Below are positions 9,645 to 18,898 of a stretch of DNA of 64,000 bases, piece by piece (position 1 is the first letter of the stretch; the number at the start of each line of letters is the position of its first letter). The position numbers and the translations under genes are program-made. Origin of the DNA: Streptomyces sp. WAC 01529 (lineage in GTDB: Bacteria; Actinomycetota; Actinomycetes; Streptomycetales; Streptomycetaceae); assembly GCF_003945545.1 (NCBI RefSeq), contig NZ_CP029617.1:5441001-5505000 (forward strand), written 5' to 3'. The notes under the pieces are model-generated. The model did not search any database. It saw only the letters and a program-made list of their open reading frames with translations, and had not been told where the DNA came from.

Positions 9645-10671
9645 ACACGGGCACGAACCCATCCTCCAGGTGCGCGGCCTGGTCAAGCACTACCCCCTGA
9701 CCCAGGGCGTCCTCATCCGCAAGCAGGTCGGCGCGGTCAAGGCCGTGGACGGCGTCGACTTCGACCTCGTCCAGGGCGAGACGCTCGGCATCGTCGGGGA
9801 GTCCGGCTGCGGCAAGTCGACGGTCGCCAAGATGCTCGTCAACCTGGAGCGGCCCACAGCGGGTGAGATCCGCTACAAGGGCGAGGACATCACCAAGCTC
9901 TCCGGCCGCGCGCTGAAGGCCGTACGCCGCAACATCCAGATGGTGTTCCAGGACCCCTACACCTCCCTGAACCCGCGGATGACCGTCGGCGACATCATCG
10001 GCGAGCCCTACGAGATCCACCCCGAGGTCGCCCCCAAGGGCTCCCGGCGCCGCAAGGTCCAGGAACTCCTCGACGTGGTCGGCCTCAACCCCGAGTACAT
10101 CAACCGCTACCCGCACCAGTTCTCCGGCGGCCAGCGCCAGCGCATCGGCATCGCCCGGGGCCTCGCGCTGCGCCCCGAGATCATCGTCGCCGACGAGCCG
10201 GTCTCCGCGCTCGACGTCTCCGTGCAGGCGCAGGTCATCAACCTCCTCGACCAGCTCCAGAACGAGTTCGACCTGAGCTACGTCTTCATCGCCCACGACC
10301 TGTCGATCGTGCGGCACATCTCCGACCGGGTCGGCGTCATGTACCTCGGACGGATCGTCGAGATCGGCTCCGACGAGGAGATCTACGAGCATCCGACGCA
10401 CCCCTACACCCAGGCGCTGCTCTCCGCCGTGCCGGTCCCCGACCCCGAGGCCCGCGAGCACCGGGAGCGGATCATCCTCAGCGGGGACGTGCCCTCGCCC
10501 GCCAACCCGCCCTCGGGCTGCCGGTTCCGCACCCGCTGCTGGAAGGCGCGGGAGCGGTGCGCCCTGGAGGTGCCGGCGCTGGCGGTCCCCGCGGAGTTCC
10601 GGTACGAGCGGGGGCCCGCGGCACACGACTCGGCCTGCCACTTCGCCGAGGAGAAGCAGGTCGTGCCGTAG
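9631..10671 (+). CDS. Peptide ABC transporter ATP-binding protein (DppF/OppF type)
   Basis: Second ATPase of the operon, 346 residues. Walker A (GESGCGKS), signature (FSGGQRQR), Walker B ([12 protein letters not shown]) and H-loop (FIAHDLSI) are intact. The C-terminal Cys motif [14 protein letters not shown] follows the ATPase core, as in DppF/OppF. It begins within the previous gene, is the last gene of the operon, and is separated by 18 bases from a convergent peptidase gene. Confidence 0.95.
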   Translation: MPHAEHGHEPILQVRGLVKHYPLTQGVLIRKQVGAVKAVDGVDFDLVQGETLGIVGESGCGKSTVAKMLVNLERPTAGEIRYKGEDITKLSGRALKAVRRNIQMVFQDPYTSLNPRMTVGDIIGEPYEIHPEVAPKGSRRRKVQELLDVVGLNPEYINRYPHQFSGGQRQRIGIARGLALRPEIIVADEPVSALDVSVQAQVINLLDQLQNEFDLSYVFIAHDLSIVRHISDRVGVMYLGRIVEIGSDEEIYEHPTHPYTQALLSAVPVPDPEAREHRERIILSGDVPSPANPPSGCRFRTRCWKARERCALEVPALAVPAEFRYERGPAAHDSACHFAEEKQVVP

Positions 10672-10689
10672 CCGGGGCCCCGTGGACCG

Positions 10690-12867
10690 CTACCCGAGCC
10701 CCAGCGACCGCTTCAGGAAGTCCACTTGGAGAAGGAGCAGATTCTCCGCGACCCGCTCGTGCGCCATCATGTGCGTCACGCCCGACAAGGGCAGCACCTC
10801 GTGCGGGCGCCCCTCGGCGAGCAGCGCGGAGGAGAGCCGCAGGGAGTGCGCCACCACCACGTTGTCGTCGGCCAGGCCGTGCACGATGAGCAGCGGCCGG
10901 TGCGGCTCGGCCGCCTCGACCAGGCCGTCGTCCCAGACCAGCGAGTTGTGGCGGTACGTCTGCGGGGTCCGGGTCGGGTCGCCGAGGTACCGCTCCTCGT
11001 AGTGCGTGTCGTACAGCCGCAGGTCCGTGACCGGGGCGACGGCCACCGCCGCGTGGAACACGTCGGGGCGGCGCAGCGCGGCCATCGCCGCGAGGTAGCC
11101 GCCGTAGGACGAGCCGCGGATCGCCACCCGGTCCAGGTCCAGGGGGTATTCCCCGGTCGCCGCGAGGGAGTGCAGGGCGTCGGCCTGGTCGTCGAGCGTC
11201 ACCGTGAGGTCGTTCTTGATCGACTTCTCCCAGGCGGGGGAGCGCCCCGGTGTGCCGCGGCCGTCCGCCACGATCACCGCGAAGCCCTGGTCCGCGAACC
11301 ACTGTGAGGTCAGGAAGACGTCCTGCGCACACCGCACACGCTGACCGTGCGGACCGCCGTACGGATCGAGGAGTACCGGAAGTGGCCCGTCCGCCGCCTT
11401 GTATTCCCTGGGGAGCAGGACGGCGCACGGGATCCGGCGCGTGCCCCCTTCCGTGAGTGTCACGCGCGGCGTGAGCCCCGGGCGCCGGGCGTGTGAGGCG
11501 ACGGTGGCGACCCGCTTGCCGCCGCGCAGCACCTGGACCCGGGCGCCGGGCCGGTCCAGGGCCGCCGAGACGAGCACGGTGAGACCGCCCGCCCGCACCG
11601 CCGAGTGCACACCGGGTTCCCGCGAGAGGCGTTCCACACCCAGTTCGTTGACGCGGTAGACATGCACCTCGCCGATCTCCGGAGCGGCCGCCGCCGCACC
11701 CGCCGACGCCGAGACGAGGATGTCCTCCTCGGTGACGTCCAGGACCGCCCGGACATGCAACTGCGCTCCGGTCAACGGCCGTTCGCCCCACGCGAGGACC
11801 CGCGCGCCGCCCTCGTCGGCGATCCGCACCAGTTTGCCGCTGGGGGACCAGCAGGGCACTCCGGGGAAAAGATCCAGCCAGTCGGCGTCCTCCTCGGCGT
11901 GCACCATCCGCGTCGAACCGTCCTCGGGGTTCACCGCGAGGTACGAGTGGCTCCGCTGGTCGCGGGATTGCACGAGCACCAGCGGGGCGCCATCCGCCGA
12001 CCAGTGCACCCGGGCGAGATAGGGGTGGCGGACGCGGTCCCACACCACCTCGGTGCGCGACCCGTCAAGACCGAGGACGAACAGGCGTACGTCCGCGTTC
12101 GCCGTCCCCGCCGCCGGATAGGCGACCTTGACGGGCTCGCGGTCCGGGTGCGCGGGGTCCGCGATCCACCAGCGCTTGACCGGGGCGTCGTCGACCCGCG
12201 CGACGAGCAGCCGGTCGGATTCGGGCGACCACCAGAAGCCGCGGTGCCGCGCCATCGACTCGGCCGCGACATGCTCCGCGAGGCCGTAGGTGACCGTCTC
12301 CGCGTGGCCGGATTCCGGCTCCGCGAGCGCCCTGTCCCCCTCGCCGTCGGCGCCCGTCACGCGCAGGGCGCCGCCGGACACGTACGCGACATGGCGGCCG
12401 TCGGGCGAGGGGCGCGGATCGATCACCGGGCCCCGCGCGGGGAGGCGGCGTGTGGTGCCCGCGCGCAGCTCCGCCGTGAAGAGGCGGCCCGACAGCGCGA
12501 ACGCGGCCAGCTCCACCGCGGCGTCCGTCGCGTACTCCACGATGCCCGCGCCGCCCTCCCGGCTGCGCTCGCGCCGCGCCCGCTCCCGGGGGGAGAGCCG
12601 CTCCGCCGCGCCGCCGAGCAGCACTTCCGGGTCCGCCGCCACCCGCTCGACGGCGCCGCCCGCCAGGTCGAGCACCCAGAGCGCGGCCACCGGGTCGGTG
12701 CCGGAGGACGAGCGCAGGAACACCACCCGCGACCCGTCCGGCGCGACGGTGAAGGCGCGGGGCGCGCCGAGGGTGAAGCGCTGCGTCCGCGCGTTCTCGC
12801 GCGGGAAGGAGACCCGCCGCGCCGGGCTGCCGTCGGGCATGGGGATTCCGGGGTTCTCGGTCGTCAT
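10690..12867 (-). CDS. S9 family peptidase (prolyl oligopeptidase / DPP-IV type)
   Basis: Serine peptidase of 725 residues. The N-terminal ~450 residues form a beta-propeller of the DPP-IV type, and the C-terminal ~260 an alpha/beta-hydrolase domain. The nucleophile is in GSSYGGYLAA, the acid in HGLADDNV and the histidine in SGVTHMM, near residues 550-700. No signal peptide is present, so it should act in the cytosol, trimming dipeptides or cleaving short peptides. It converges on a peptide-import operon, which suggests, but does not prove, that it digests imported peptides. The ATG at 12867 starts MTTENPGIPMPDG. Confidence 0.9.
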   Translation of the reverse strand: MTTENPGIPMPDGSPARRVSFPRENARTQRFTLGAPRAFTVAPDGSRVVFLRSSSGTDPVAALWVLDLAGGAVERVAADPEVLLGGAAERLSPRERARRERSREGGAGIVEYATDAAVELAAFALSGRLFTAELRAGTTRRLPARGPVIDPRPSPDGRHVAYVSGGALRVTGADGEGDRALAEPESGHAETVTYGLAEHVAAESMARHRGFWWSPESDRLLVARVDDAPVKRWWIADPAHPDREPVKVAYPAAGTANADVRLFVLGLDGSRTEVVWDRVRHPYLARVHWSADGAPLVLVQSRDQRSHSYLAVNPEDGSTRMVHAEEDADWLDLFPGVPCWSPSGKLVRIADEGGARVLAWGERPLTGAQLHVRAVLDVTEEDILVSASAGAAAAAPEIGEVHVYRVNELGVERLSREPGVHSAVRAGGLTVLVSAALDRPGARVQVLRGGKRVATVASHARRPGLTPRVTLTEGGTRRIPCAVLLPREYKAADGPLPVLLDPYGGPHGQRVRCAQDVFLTSQWFADQGFAVIVADGRGTPGRSPAWEKSIKNDLTVTLDDQADALHSLAATGEYPLDLDRVAIRGSSYGGYLAAMAALRRPDVFHAAVAVAPVTDLRLYDTHYEERYLGDPTRTPQTYRHNSLVWDDGLVEAAEPHRPLLIVHGLADDNVVVAHSLRLSSALLAEGRPHEVLPLSGVTHMMAHERVAENLLLLQVDFLKRSLGLG

Positions 12868-13014
12868 CCGCCGACCCTATGGCGCATGCGCCCCCCTGTG
12901 CTGCCGTGCTCCGACTCATGCGTCCGCACGGATAGTTATGATCCGTAGCGCTTGGTGGGTATGAACCTGCTGGCGTCCGCACTGGGTTACGGCAACGACT
13001 TGGAGGTGACCGCC

Positions 13015-13209
13015 GTGGCACTCTCGATTTCGGCGGTGGTGCTGCTGGCGATCATCGTCTTCCTGCTGGTCAAGAAGTCAGGGCTGAAAGCGGGGCACGC
13101 GGTCGTCTGTACGCTGCTCGGCTTCTACCTGGCCAGCTCGTCCGTCGCGCCGACGATCAACGAGCTGACGACGAACGTGGCGGGGATGATCGGCGACATC
13201 AAGTTCTGA
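13015..13209 (+). CDS. Small two-helix membrane protein, unknown function
   Basis: A 64-residue protein with two membrane segments: SISAVVLLAIIVFLLV, then a basic turn (KKSGLKAGH), then AVVCTLLGFYLASSS. The last ~20 residues are polar. I chose the GTG at 13015 because a clean GGAGG (13002-13006) precedes it by 8 bases; an ATG at 12961 gives 18 more residues but has only a poor ribosome site. It stands alone between a convergent-facing peptidase and mshB. I recognise it only as a conserved Streptomyces hypothetical. Confidence 0.7.
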   Translation: MALSISAVVLLAIIVFLLVKKSGLKAGHAVVCTLLGFYLASSSVAPTINELTTNVAGMIGDIKF

Positions 13210-13286
13210 CCCGCGCCGGCGCCTTCGCGGGCGGGTTCCGCGCGGCCTCCTGGGGCGCTTTCGCGCGGCCCTCGTAGGCTGGTCCC

Positions 13287-14237
13287 ATGACGGAACCGCC
13301 CGCCCGGCGCCTGCTGCTCGTGCACGCGCACCCAGACGACGAGTCGATCAACAATGGCGCGACCATGGCCAAGTACGCGGCCGAGGGCGCCCATGTCACG
13401 TTGGTGACCTGCACGCTGGGCGAGGAGGGCGAGGTCATCCCGGCCGAGCTCGCCCACCTCGCCGCCGACCGCGAGGACTCCCTGGGCGCCCAGCGCATCG
13501 GGGAACTGGCCGCCGCCATGAAGGAACTCGGCGTCACCGACCACCGCTTCCTCGGCGGGACCGGCCGCTACCGCGACTCCGGGATGATGGGCCTCGAACA
13601 GAACCACCGCCCCGGCGCCTTCTGGGCGGCCGAGGTCGACGAGGCGGCCGCGTACCTCGTGGAGGTGATCCGCGAGGTCCGGCCGCAGGTCCTCGTCACC
13701 TACGACCCGGACGGCGGGTACGGCCACCCCGACCACATCCAGGCGCACCGCGTCGCCATGCGCGCCGCCGACCTCGCGGCCGAGTCCGCCTTCCGCGCCG
13801 ACCTCGGCGAGCCGCACACCATCAGCAAGATCTACTGGAACCGCGCGCCGCGGTCCGTGGTCGAGGAGCGCTTCCGGTGGATGTCGGGGCCGCTGCGGTT
13901 CTCGCCCTTCACGACCTCCGCCGCCGTCGCGGACGTGCCGGGCGTCACGGACGACGAGCGGATCACGACGGAGATCGACGGCACGCCCTACAAGGCGGCC
14001 AAGGCGGCGGCGATGCGGGCCCACGCCACCCAGATCACGGTGAGCGAACCGCTGTTCGTCCTCTCGAACGATCTCGCCCAGCCCCTCTTCGAGGTGGAGT
14101 ACTACGAACTGGTGCGGGGAGAGATGTCGCGTCAGGACGGAGCCCGCGAGACGGATCTCTTCGCGGGACTCGGAAGGGTGACGGGTGTGACTGAGGCGAC
14201 TGAAGCGACTGAAGTGACTGAGGTGACTGAGCTGTGA
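13287..14237 (+). CDS. mshB: N-acetyl-GlcNAc-inositol deacetylase, mycothiol biosynthesis
   Basis: Zinc deacetylase that removes the acetyl group from GlcNAc-inositol, the second committed step of mycothiol synthesis in the cytosol. The zinc motif AHPDDE is at residues 14-19 and the third ligand is in GHPDH near residue 147; [15 protein letters not shown] is the signature of true MshB rather than the mycothiol-conjugate amidase. Length, 316 residues, fits the family. The C-terminus ends in a threonine/glutamate repeat ([15 protein letters not shown]) encoded by an imperfect 9-12 base DNA repeat (about 14186-14237); this tail is not part of the enzyme fold. It overlaps the next gene by 4 bases. 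Confidence 0.94.
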   Translation: MTEPPARRLLLVHAHPDDESINNGATMAKYAAEGAHVTLVTCTLGEEGEVIPAELAHLAADREDSLGAQRIGELAAAMKELGVTDHRFLGGTGRYRDSGMMGLEQNHRPGAFWAAEVDEAAAYLVEVIREVRPQVLVTYDPDGGYGHPDHIQAHRVAMRAADLAAESAFRADLGEPHTISKIYWNRAPRSVVEERFRWMSGPLRFSPFTTSAAVADVPGVTDDERITTEIDGTPYKAAKAAAMRAHATQITVSEPLFVLSNDLAQPLFEVEYYELVRGEMSRQDGARETDLFAGLGRVTGVTEATEATEVTEVTEL

Positions 14238-14710
14238 GTACGCGATCTCAGGCGTCGTCTTCGTCTTCGTCCTCGACGTCGGATGCGGCGCCCACCGCGC
14301 CCGCCGGGAGCTTCCTCGCGCAGCCCCTGAGAGCGGGGCGACTCGCCGCGTACGCCGCTCTCTTCGTGCTCGGCGCCCTCGTGGGCGCCGCGGGCGCGCT
14401 CGTCCAAGGCGGCTACTTCCAAGGCGGGATCTTCCCCGCCGGATTGTTGCTCGCCCTCCTCGGCGCCGCCGGTCTCTTCTACGGCGGGGCGCGGGCGGTC
14501 GGCACCGGGGCGGGGGCCGTCGCGCCCGCCGCCGGCTGGCTGGTCGCCGTCATGCTGCTCACCGCCACCAGACCCGAAGGGGACTTCCTCTTCGGCGCGG
14601 GCCCGGGCTCGTACGGCTTCCTGGCCGGCGGCATGGTGGTGGCTGTGATGTGTGCCACCCTCGGCCGGCGCCCGCAACCGGGCGGGTCCGCCGCCCGACT
14701 TGGCAAGTGA
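14234..14710 (+). CDS. Small integral membrane protein coupled to mshB (DUF6113-like)
   Basis: A 158-residue protein with a Ser/Ala-rich cytosolic head of ~35 residues and four hydrophobic segments (starting near [19 protein letters not shown]). The start codon GTG overlaps the mshB stop, so translation is coupled. I recall a DUF6113 membrane protein next to mshB in many Streptomyces and place it there with moderate confidence. No catalytic residues are visible. A supporting role in envelope or redox physiology is only a guess from the neighbourhood. Confidence 0.78.
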   Translation: MSTRSQASSSSSSSTSDAAPTAPAGSFLAQPLRAGRLAAYAALFVLGALVGAAGALVQGGYFQGGIFPAGLLLALLGAAGLFYGGARAVGTGAGAVAPAAGWLVAVMLLTATRPEGDFLFGAGPGSYGFLAGGMVVAVMCATLGRRPQPGGSAARLGK

Positions 14711-14875
14711 CGTACCACTTCGGCCCGCGTCCCGCACGGGTTTGACGCCGGTCACAGGATGAGCGCCGACGGCGGCCAGTATGGTGGTGCGGCCGCCGAG
14801 CCTCCCCAACCTCCGGCCGGGGGGGACCCCGGATGAGGTCGAGACGGGCGGCGGAGTCAACCAGGAGAACCTGCC

Positions 14876-17119
14876 TTGAGTCGTGAAACTGACAGTTCGT
14901 CCCCCGGGCCCCAGGGGCGCGGCGGAGCCGCATACCCCTCGGGGACGCCGCCCTACGGCTCCCCGGCGCAGGGCGCCGCCGCGGACGGCGGCGCGGACGG
15001 CCAGCGGCGGCAGGCCGCCGACGAGCGGCCCGAAGAGCCCGAGACCCAGACCACGCTGACCACCCGGATCCGGATCAACATCCCCGGTTCGCGGCCCATC
15101 CCGCCGGTCGTCATGCGTACGCCCGTCGGCGACGAGGGCGGCTCGCGCGGCGACGCGGGCGGTGGCTCGCGCGGCGACGCCTCGTACGAGGGCGGCGAGA
15201 GCCGCCGTGACGCCGCCGCGCCGGGGGCCCCCGGCGCGGGAGACGCGGGCGCCACGAGAGGGGCCGCTACCGGCGGAGACCTCTCTTCCGGTTCCGGTTC
15301 GGGCGCGGGGTCCGGCAGCGGCACCGGCGCCGGTGGCGGCGCGGGATCCGCTCCCGGTGAGGGCGGCGCGGGCGGTCCCGGCGCGGCCGGCGAGAAGACG
15401 AGCGACTGGTTCGCGCCGCGCAAGCCCGCGCGGGGCGAGAGCGGCGCGCCGGGCGCGGGCGGGGCGTCGGCCAACGGAGGCCCCCCGGCGACCGGTTCGG
15501 GCGGCTCGAACGGCTCGGGAGCCCCCGGCGGCCCCGGCACCGGCTCCTACGACGTGTCCGGCGCCGTCGCGTCGGGCCCCCTCGGCTCGGGGGCCCCGCA
15601 GGGCGGCGACCCGGCGCGGGGCGACCTGCCGTACTTCTCCTCAGGTCCGGGCGCCGGCGGCCCCCAGGACTCCCGTGGCCCCGCGGGCCCGACCGGCGGC
15701 CCCGTCACCGGCGACAGCCCGCTGACGCCGCCCACCCCCGGCCCGCGCCCCACGGCACCCGGCCCCGGCGGCCCCGGCGGCCCGGGTGGCTCCGGCAGGC
15801 CGGGCGGGCCCGGCGCCCCCGGTGGGCCCGGCAACGCCACCGGCCACCCCCCGCGTTCGGGCGCCATGAGCGACGACACCGCGATCCTCACGCCGCAGAA
15901 GGCCGGGCCCCTCTCGCCGCCCCCCGGCGGCCCGCGCCCGCCCGCGGGAGGCCCCGGCTCCCTGCCCGGCGGCGCCGGCGCGCCCACGCCGGGCGGCAAC
16001 GTCTCGGGGGAGACGCTCACCAGCGGCATCCCCGTCGTGCCGCCCGTGCAGGACAACTCCCCGTTCCCGCCCGGCACGCAGGGCGACGGGCCGATGGCGC
16101 ACACCCCGCCGAAGCTGCCCGAGCCGGTGCGCTCCGACGTACCGGCCGCCCCCAAGCCCGCGCCGAAGAAGAAGGGCCGCAACAAACTGGTCCTCCTCGC
16201 GGCCCTCGCGGTCGTCGCGGCCTGCGGTGCGTACGGCGCGGGCCTGCTGATGAACCACGCGGACGTGCCGAAGGGCACCACGGTGCTCGGCGTCGACATC
16301 GGCGGCGGCACCCGCGACGAGGCCGTCAAGAAGCTCGACGACGCCCTCGGCGAGCGCGTCGCCAAGCCGCTGAAGCTGTCGGTCGCCGGTGAGCAGGTCA
16401 CGCTCAAGCCGGACCAGGCGGGCCTGACCCTGGACAGCCAGGCCACCGTCCGCGCGGCCGCGGGCAGCGACTACAACCCCGTATCCGTGATCGGTTCGCT
16501 CTTCGGCAACCACCGCGTCGTCGAGCCGGTCATGCCCGTCGACGAGGAGAAGCTGGCGGCCGCCCTGGAGCGGGCCGCGGGCGGCTCGGGCTCGGCCAAG
16601 GAGGGCACGGTCAAGTTCGAACCCGGCAAGGCCGTCCCCGTCTACGGCAGGGTCGGCAAGGGAATCGACGCCGAGGCGTCGACGACCGCCGTCGCGGAGG
16701 CGTACGAGAAGCAGGTCGAGACGGGCAGCGCGGGCGCGGTGCAGGTGCCGGTCACCACCCGCAAGCCGACGGTCTCCAAGGCCGAGGTCGACAAGTTCAT
16801 GACCCGGTTCGCCAAGCCCGCGATGTCCGCCAACGTCACGATCAAGGCGGGCGCCAAGTCGATCCCCTTCGGCCCGTCGAGGTCCCTGCCGAAGATCCTG
16901 GAGACCAAGGTCGCCGACAACGGCACCCTCCAGCCGCACTACAACCTGGAAGAGCTGAAGAAGCTGTACGGCAACGTCTTCGACGGCATCCTGATCCAGC
17001 GCGGCAACGGCGACAAGACGCCGGTCCAGCCGACCGACGTGGCGGGCGCCATGAACAAGGCGCTGCTCGGCAAGACGCCCGCGGAGCGGATCGGCGTGAT
17101 CGAGACGAACGCGAGCTAG
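14876..17119 (+). CDS. Membrane-anchored PG_binding_4 (VanW/L,D-transpeptidase-associated) domain protein
   Basis: A 747-residue single-pass membrane protein. The TTG at 14876 has an AGGAG site (14863-14867) at good spacing. Residues 1-~430 are a disordered Gly/Pro/Ser/Ala-rich cytosolic head with a few acidic islands. A basic patch (KKKGRNK) and the helix LVLLAALAVVAACGAYGAGLLM (~437-459) follow. The outer part begins with the tract DVPKGTTVLGVDIGGGTRDEAV, typical of PG_binding_4, and has two such domains up to the C-terminus. It lacks a visible VanW or YkuD catalytic part, so it is probably a peptidoglycan-interacting scaffold. Function is inferred from domain family only. Confidence 0.8.
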   Translation: MSRETDSSSPGPQGRGGAAYPSGTPPYGSPAQGAAADGGADGQRRQAADERPEEPETQTTLTTRIRINIPGSRPIPPVVMRTPVGDEGGSRGDAGGGSRGDASYEGGESRRDAAAPGAPGAGDAGATRGAATGGDLSSGSGSGAGSGSGTGAGGGAGSAPGEGGAGGPGAAGEKTSDWFAPRKPARGESGAPGAGGASANGGPPATGSGGSNGSGAPGGPGTGSYDVSGAVASGPLGSGAPQGGDPARGDLPYFSSGPGAGGPQDSRGPAGPTGGPVTGDSPLTPPTPGPRPTAPGPGGPGGPGGSGRPGGPGAPGGPGNATGHPPRSGAMSDDTAILTPQKAGPLSPPPGGPRPPAGGPGSLPGGAGAPTPGGNVSGETLTSGIPVVPPVQDNSPFPPGTQGDGPMAHTPPKLPEPVRSDVPAAPKPAPKKKGRNKLVLLAALAVVAACGAYGAGLLMNHADVPKGTTVLGVDIGGGTRDEAVKKLDDALGERVAKPLKLSVAGEQVTLKPDQAGLTLDSQATVRAAAGSDYNPVSVIGSLFGNHRVVEPVMPVDEEKLAAALERAAGGSGSAKEGTVKFEPGKAVPVYGRVGKGIDAEASTTAVAEAYEKQVETGSAGAVQVPVTTRKPTVSKAEVDKFMTRFAKPAMSANVTIKAGAKSIPFGPSRSLPKILETKVADNGTLQPHYNLEELKKLYGNVFDGILIQRGNGDKTPVQPTDVAGAMNKALLGKTPAERIGVIETNAS

Positions 17120-17134
17120 CCCCTCGCGAACCCC

Positions 17135-17201
17135 TGGTGCCGGGTCCGGCATGACAGTGGTGCCGGGTCCGGCATGACAGATGTCATCCCGGACTCGGCA
17201 C
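17135..17201. promoter_or_regulatory. 42-bp dyad operator plus a duplicated half-site upstream of the ABC-2/two-component operon
   Basis: A 23-base word ending in CCGGCATGACAG occurs twice in tandem (17135-17157 and 17158-17180). The second copy is followed by its own inverse, giving a palindrome at 17160-17201 with 20-base arms, only two mismatched pairs, and a 2-base centre: ATGACA (17174-17179), GA, TGTCAT (17182-17187). A 2-base centre is unlikely for an RNA terminator loop but normal for a homodimeric DNA-binding site. It lies 46 bases before the ATPase start at 17247. The likely ligand is the LuxR-type response regulator encoded at the end of the same operon (inference). Confidence 0.75.
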
Positions 17202-17246
17202 ACACGACACTGCCCCCGTCGTCCGCCGCCGCCGACGATGGATCAC

Positions 17247-18152
17247 ATGACAGCAGTGACCTTCACAGAGGTGACCAAGAGCTACGGCGACGTCCGCGCC
17301 GTGGACGGTCTCACCCTCGACCTGCGCCCCGGCGAGACCGTGGCGCTCCTCGGGCCGAACGGCGCGGGCAAGTCCACCGCCCTCGATCTGCTGCTCGGCC
17401 TGCGGCACCCTGACAGCGGCACGGTCCGCGTCTTCGGGACCTCGCCGCGCGAGGCGATCACCGCGGGCCGGGTCGGCGCCATGCTGCAGAGCGGCGGCCT
17501 GATGGGCGAGGTCACCGTGGGCGAGCTGGTGCGGCTCGCCTGCGATCTGCACCCGAGGCCCCGCCGGGTCGGCGACGTGCTCAGCCAGGCGGGCATCGCC
17601 CAGATCGCCGACCGCAAGGTCGACAAGCTCTCCGGCGGCCAGGAGCAGCGCGTGCGCTTCGCGCTCGCCACGGCCGGCGCGAACGACCTCATCGTCCTCG
17701 ACGAGCCGACGACCGGCATGGACGTCACCGCCCGCCAGGCCTTCTGGGCCACCATGCGGGAACAGGCGGACCAGGGCCGCGCGGTCCTGTTCGCCACCCA
17801 CTACCTGGAAGAGGCCGACGCGATCGCCGACCGCGTCCTCGTCCTGCACCGCGGCCGCCTCCTCGCGGACGGCACCGCCGCCGAGATCAAGGCGAGGGCG
17901 GGCGCCCGCAAGGTCGCCTTCGACCTCGCGGAGATGGACGAGGCGGTGACCGGACGGCTGCGGCAGCTGCCCTTCCTGACGGCACTGGACGTCTCGGGCC
18001 ACACGGTCCGCCTCCAGTCCGCCGACGCCGACGCCACCGTGCACGCGCTGTACGGACTCGGCCTGTACCCCCACAACCTGGAAGTCGCCGGGCTCGGCCT
18101 CGAGCAGGCGTTCGTGGCGATCACCGAGGCCGAGGAGGCCAAGACCCGATGA
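17247..18152 (+). CDS. ABC-2 type transporter ATP-binding protein (YvfR-like)
   Basis: ATPase of 301 residues for an efflux-type transporter. Walker A is GPNGAGKS, the signature is the degenerate LSGGQEQR, Walker B is LIVLDEPTTGMD and the switch is FATHYLEE, the pattern of drug or lantibiotic exporter ATPases. An ATG at 17238 is an alternative start; neither has a strong ribosome site. The stop overlaps the permease start by 4 bases. With the next three genes it forms exporter + sensor kinase + regulator in the same order as Bacillus yvfRSTU. Confidence 0.9.
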   Translation: MTAVTFTEVTKSYGDVRAVDGLTLDLRPGETVALLGPNGAGKSTALDLLLGLRHPDSGTVRVFGTSPREAITAGRVGAMLQSGGLMGEVTVGELVRLACDLHPRPRRVGDVLSQAGIAQIADRKVDKLSGGQEQRVRFALATAGANDLIVLDEPTTGMDVTARQAFWATMREQADQGRAVLFATHYLEEADAIADRVLVLHRGRLLADGTAAEIKARAGARKVAFDLAEMDEAVTGRLRQLPFLTALDVSGHTVRLQSADADATVHALYGLGLYPHNLEVAGLGLEQAFVAITEAEEAKTR

Positions 18153-18898
18153 CGAACACCCTGGCCTCACGCGGCCTGATCAAGCTGGAGATCACCCGCG
18201 CCCTGCGCAACCGCAAGTTCCTCTTCTTCTCCGTGGTCTATCCGGTCCTGCTCTTCGTGATCGTCTCGAACACCCAGGGCGGCGTCCCCGACTCCCGTCT
18301 GTCGCTCTCCGCGTACATGATGGTCTCCATGGCGTCCTTCGGCGCCCTCACCGCCGTCCTGATGGGCAACAGCGAGCGCATCGCGAAGGAGCGGGAGAGC
18401 GGCTGGGTCCGCCAGCTGCGCCTGACGCCCCTCCCCGGCCGCGGTTACGTGCTCGCCAAGACCGCGAGCGCCGCGGTGGTCAGCCTGCCCTCGATCCTCG
18501 TGGTCTTCGCGGTCGCCGCGCTCTTCAAGGGCGTCCGCTTCGCGGCCTGGCAGTGGCTGGCGCTGAGCGGCGCGATCTGGGCGGGCAGCCTCTGCTTCGC
18601 GGCGCTCGGCGTCGCCATCGGCTACCTCGCGTCCGGGGACACGGTCCGCCCGATCACGATGATCGTCTACTTCGGGCTCTCCCTCCTCGGCGGCCTGTGG
18701 ATGCCCGCGACGACGTTCCCCCAGTGGCTCCAGAGCGTGGCGTCCTGGCTGCCCACGCACGCGTACGCTGCCCTCGGGCAGGCCATCGAACTGGGCGGTG
18801 CCCCGCACGCGAAGGACGTCATCCTGCTGGCCGCCTACTTCCTCCTCTTCGCGGGCGGCGCGGCCTGGCTGTACCGGAAGGACACCCTGAAGGCGTGA
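18149..18898 (+). CDS. ABC-2 type transporter permease (YvfS-like)
   Basis: Membrane subunit of 249 residues with six hydrophobic segments. It starts with a short basic amphipathic head (LIKLEITRALRNRKF), then FLFFSVVYPVLLFVIVS, typical of ABC-2 permeases. The conserved glycine/proline-rich segment LLGGLWMPATTFPQWLQ lies before the last helices. It should dimerise and pair with the ATPase upstream to export an unknown substrate. Its stop overlaps the kinase start by 4 bases. Confidence 0.9.
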   Translation: MTNTLASRGLIKLEITRALRNRKFLFFSVVYPVLLFVIVSNTQGGVPDSRLSLSAYMMVSMASFGALTAVLMGNSERIAKERESGWVRQLRLTPLPGRGYVLAKTASAAVVSLPSILVVFAVAALFKGVRFAAWQWLALSGAIWAGSLCFAALGVAIGYLASGDTVRPITMIVYFGLSLLGGLWMPATTFPQWLQSVASWLPTHAYAALGQAIELGGAPHAKDVILLAAYFLLFAGGAAWLYRKDTLKA

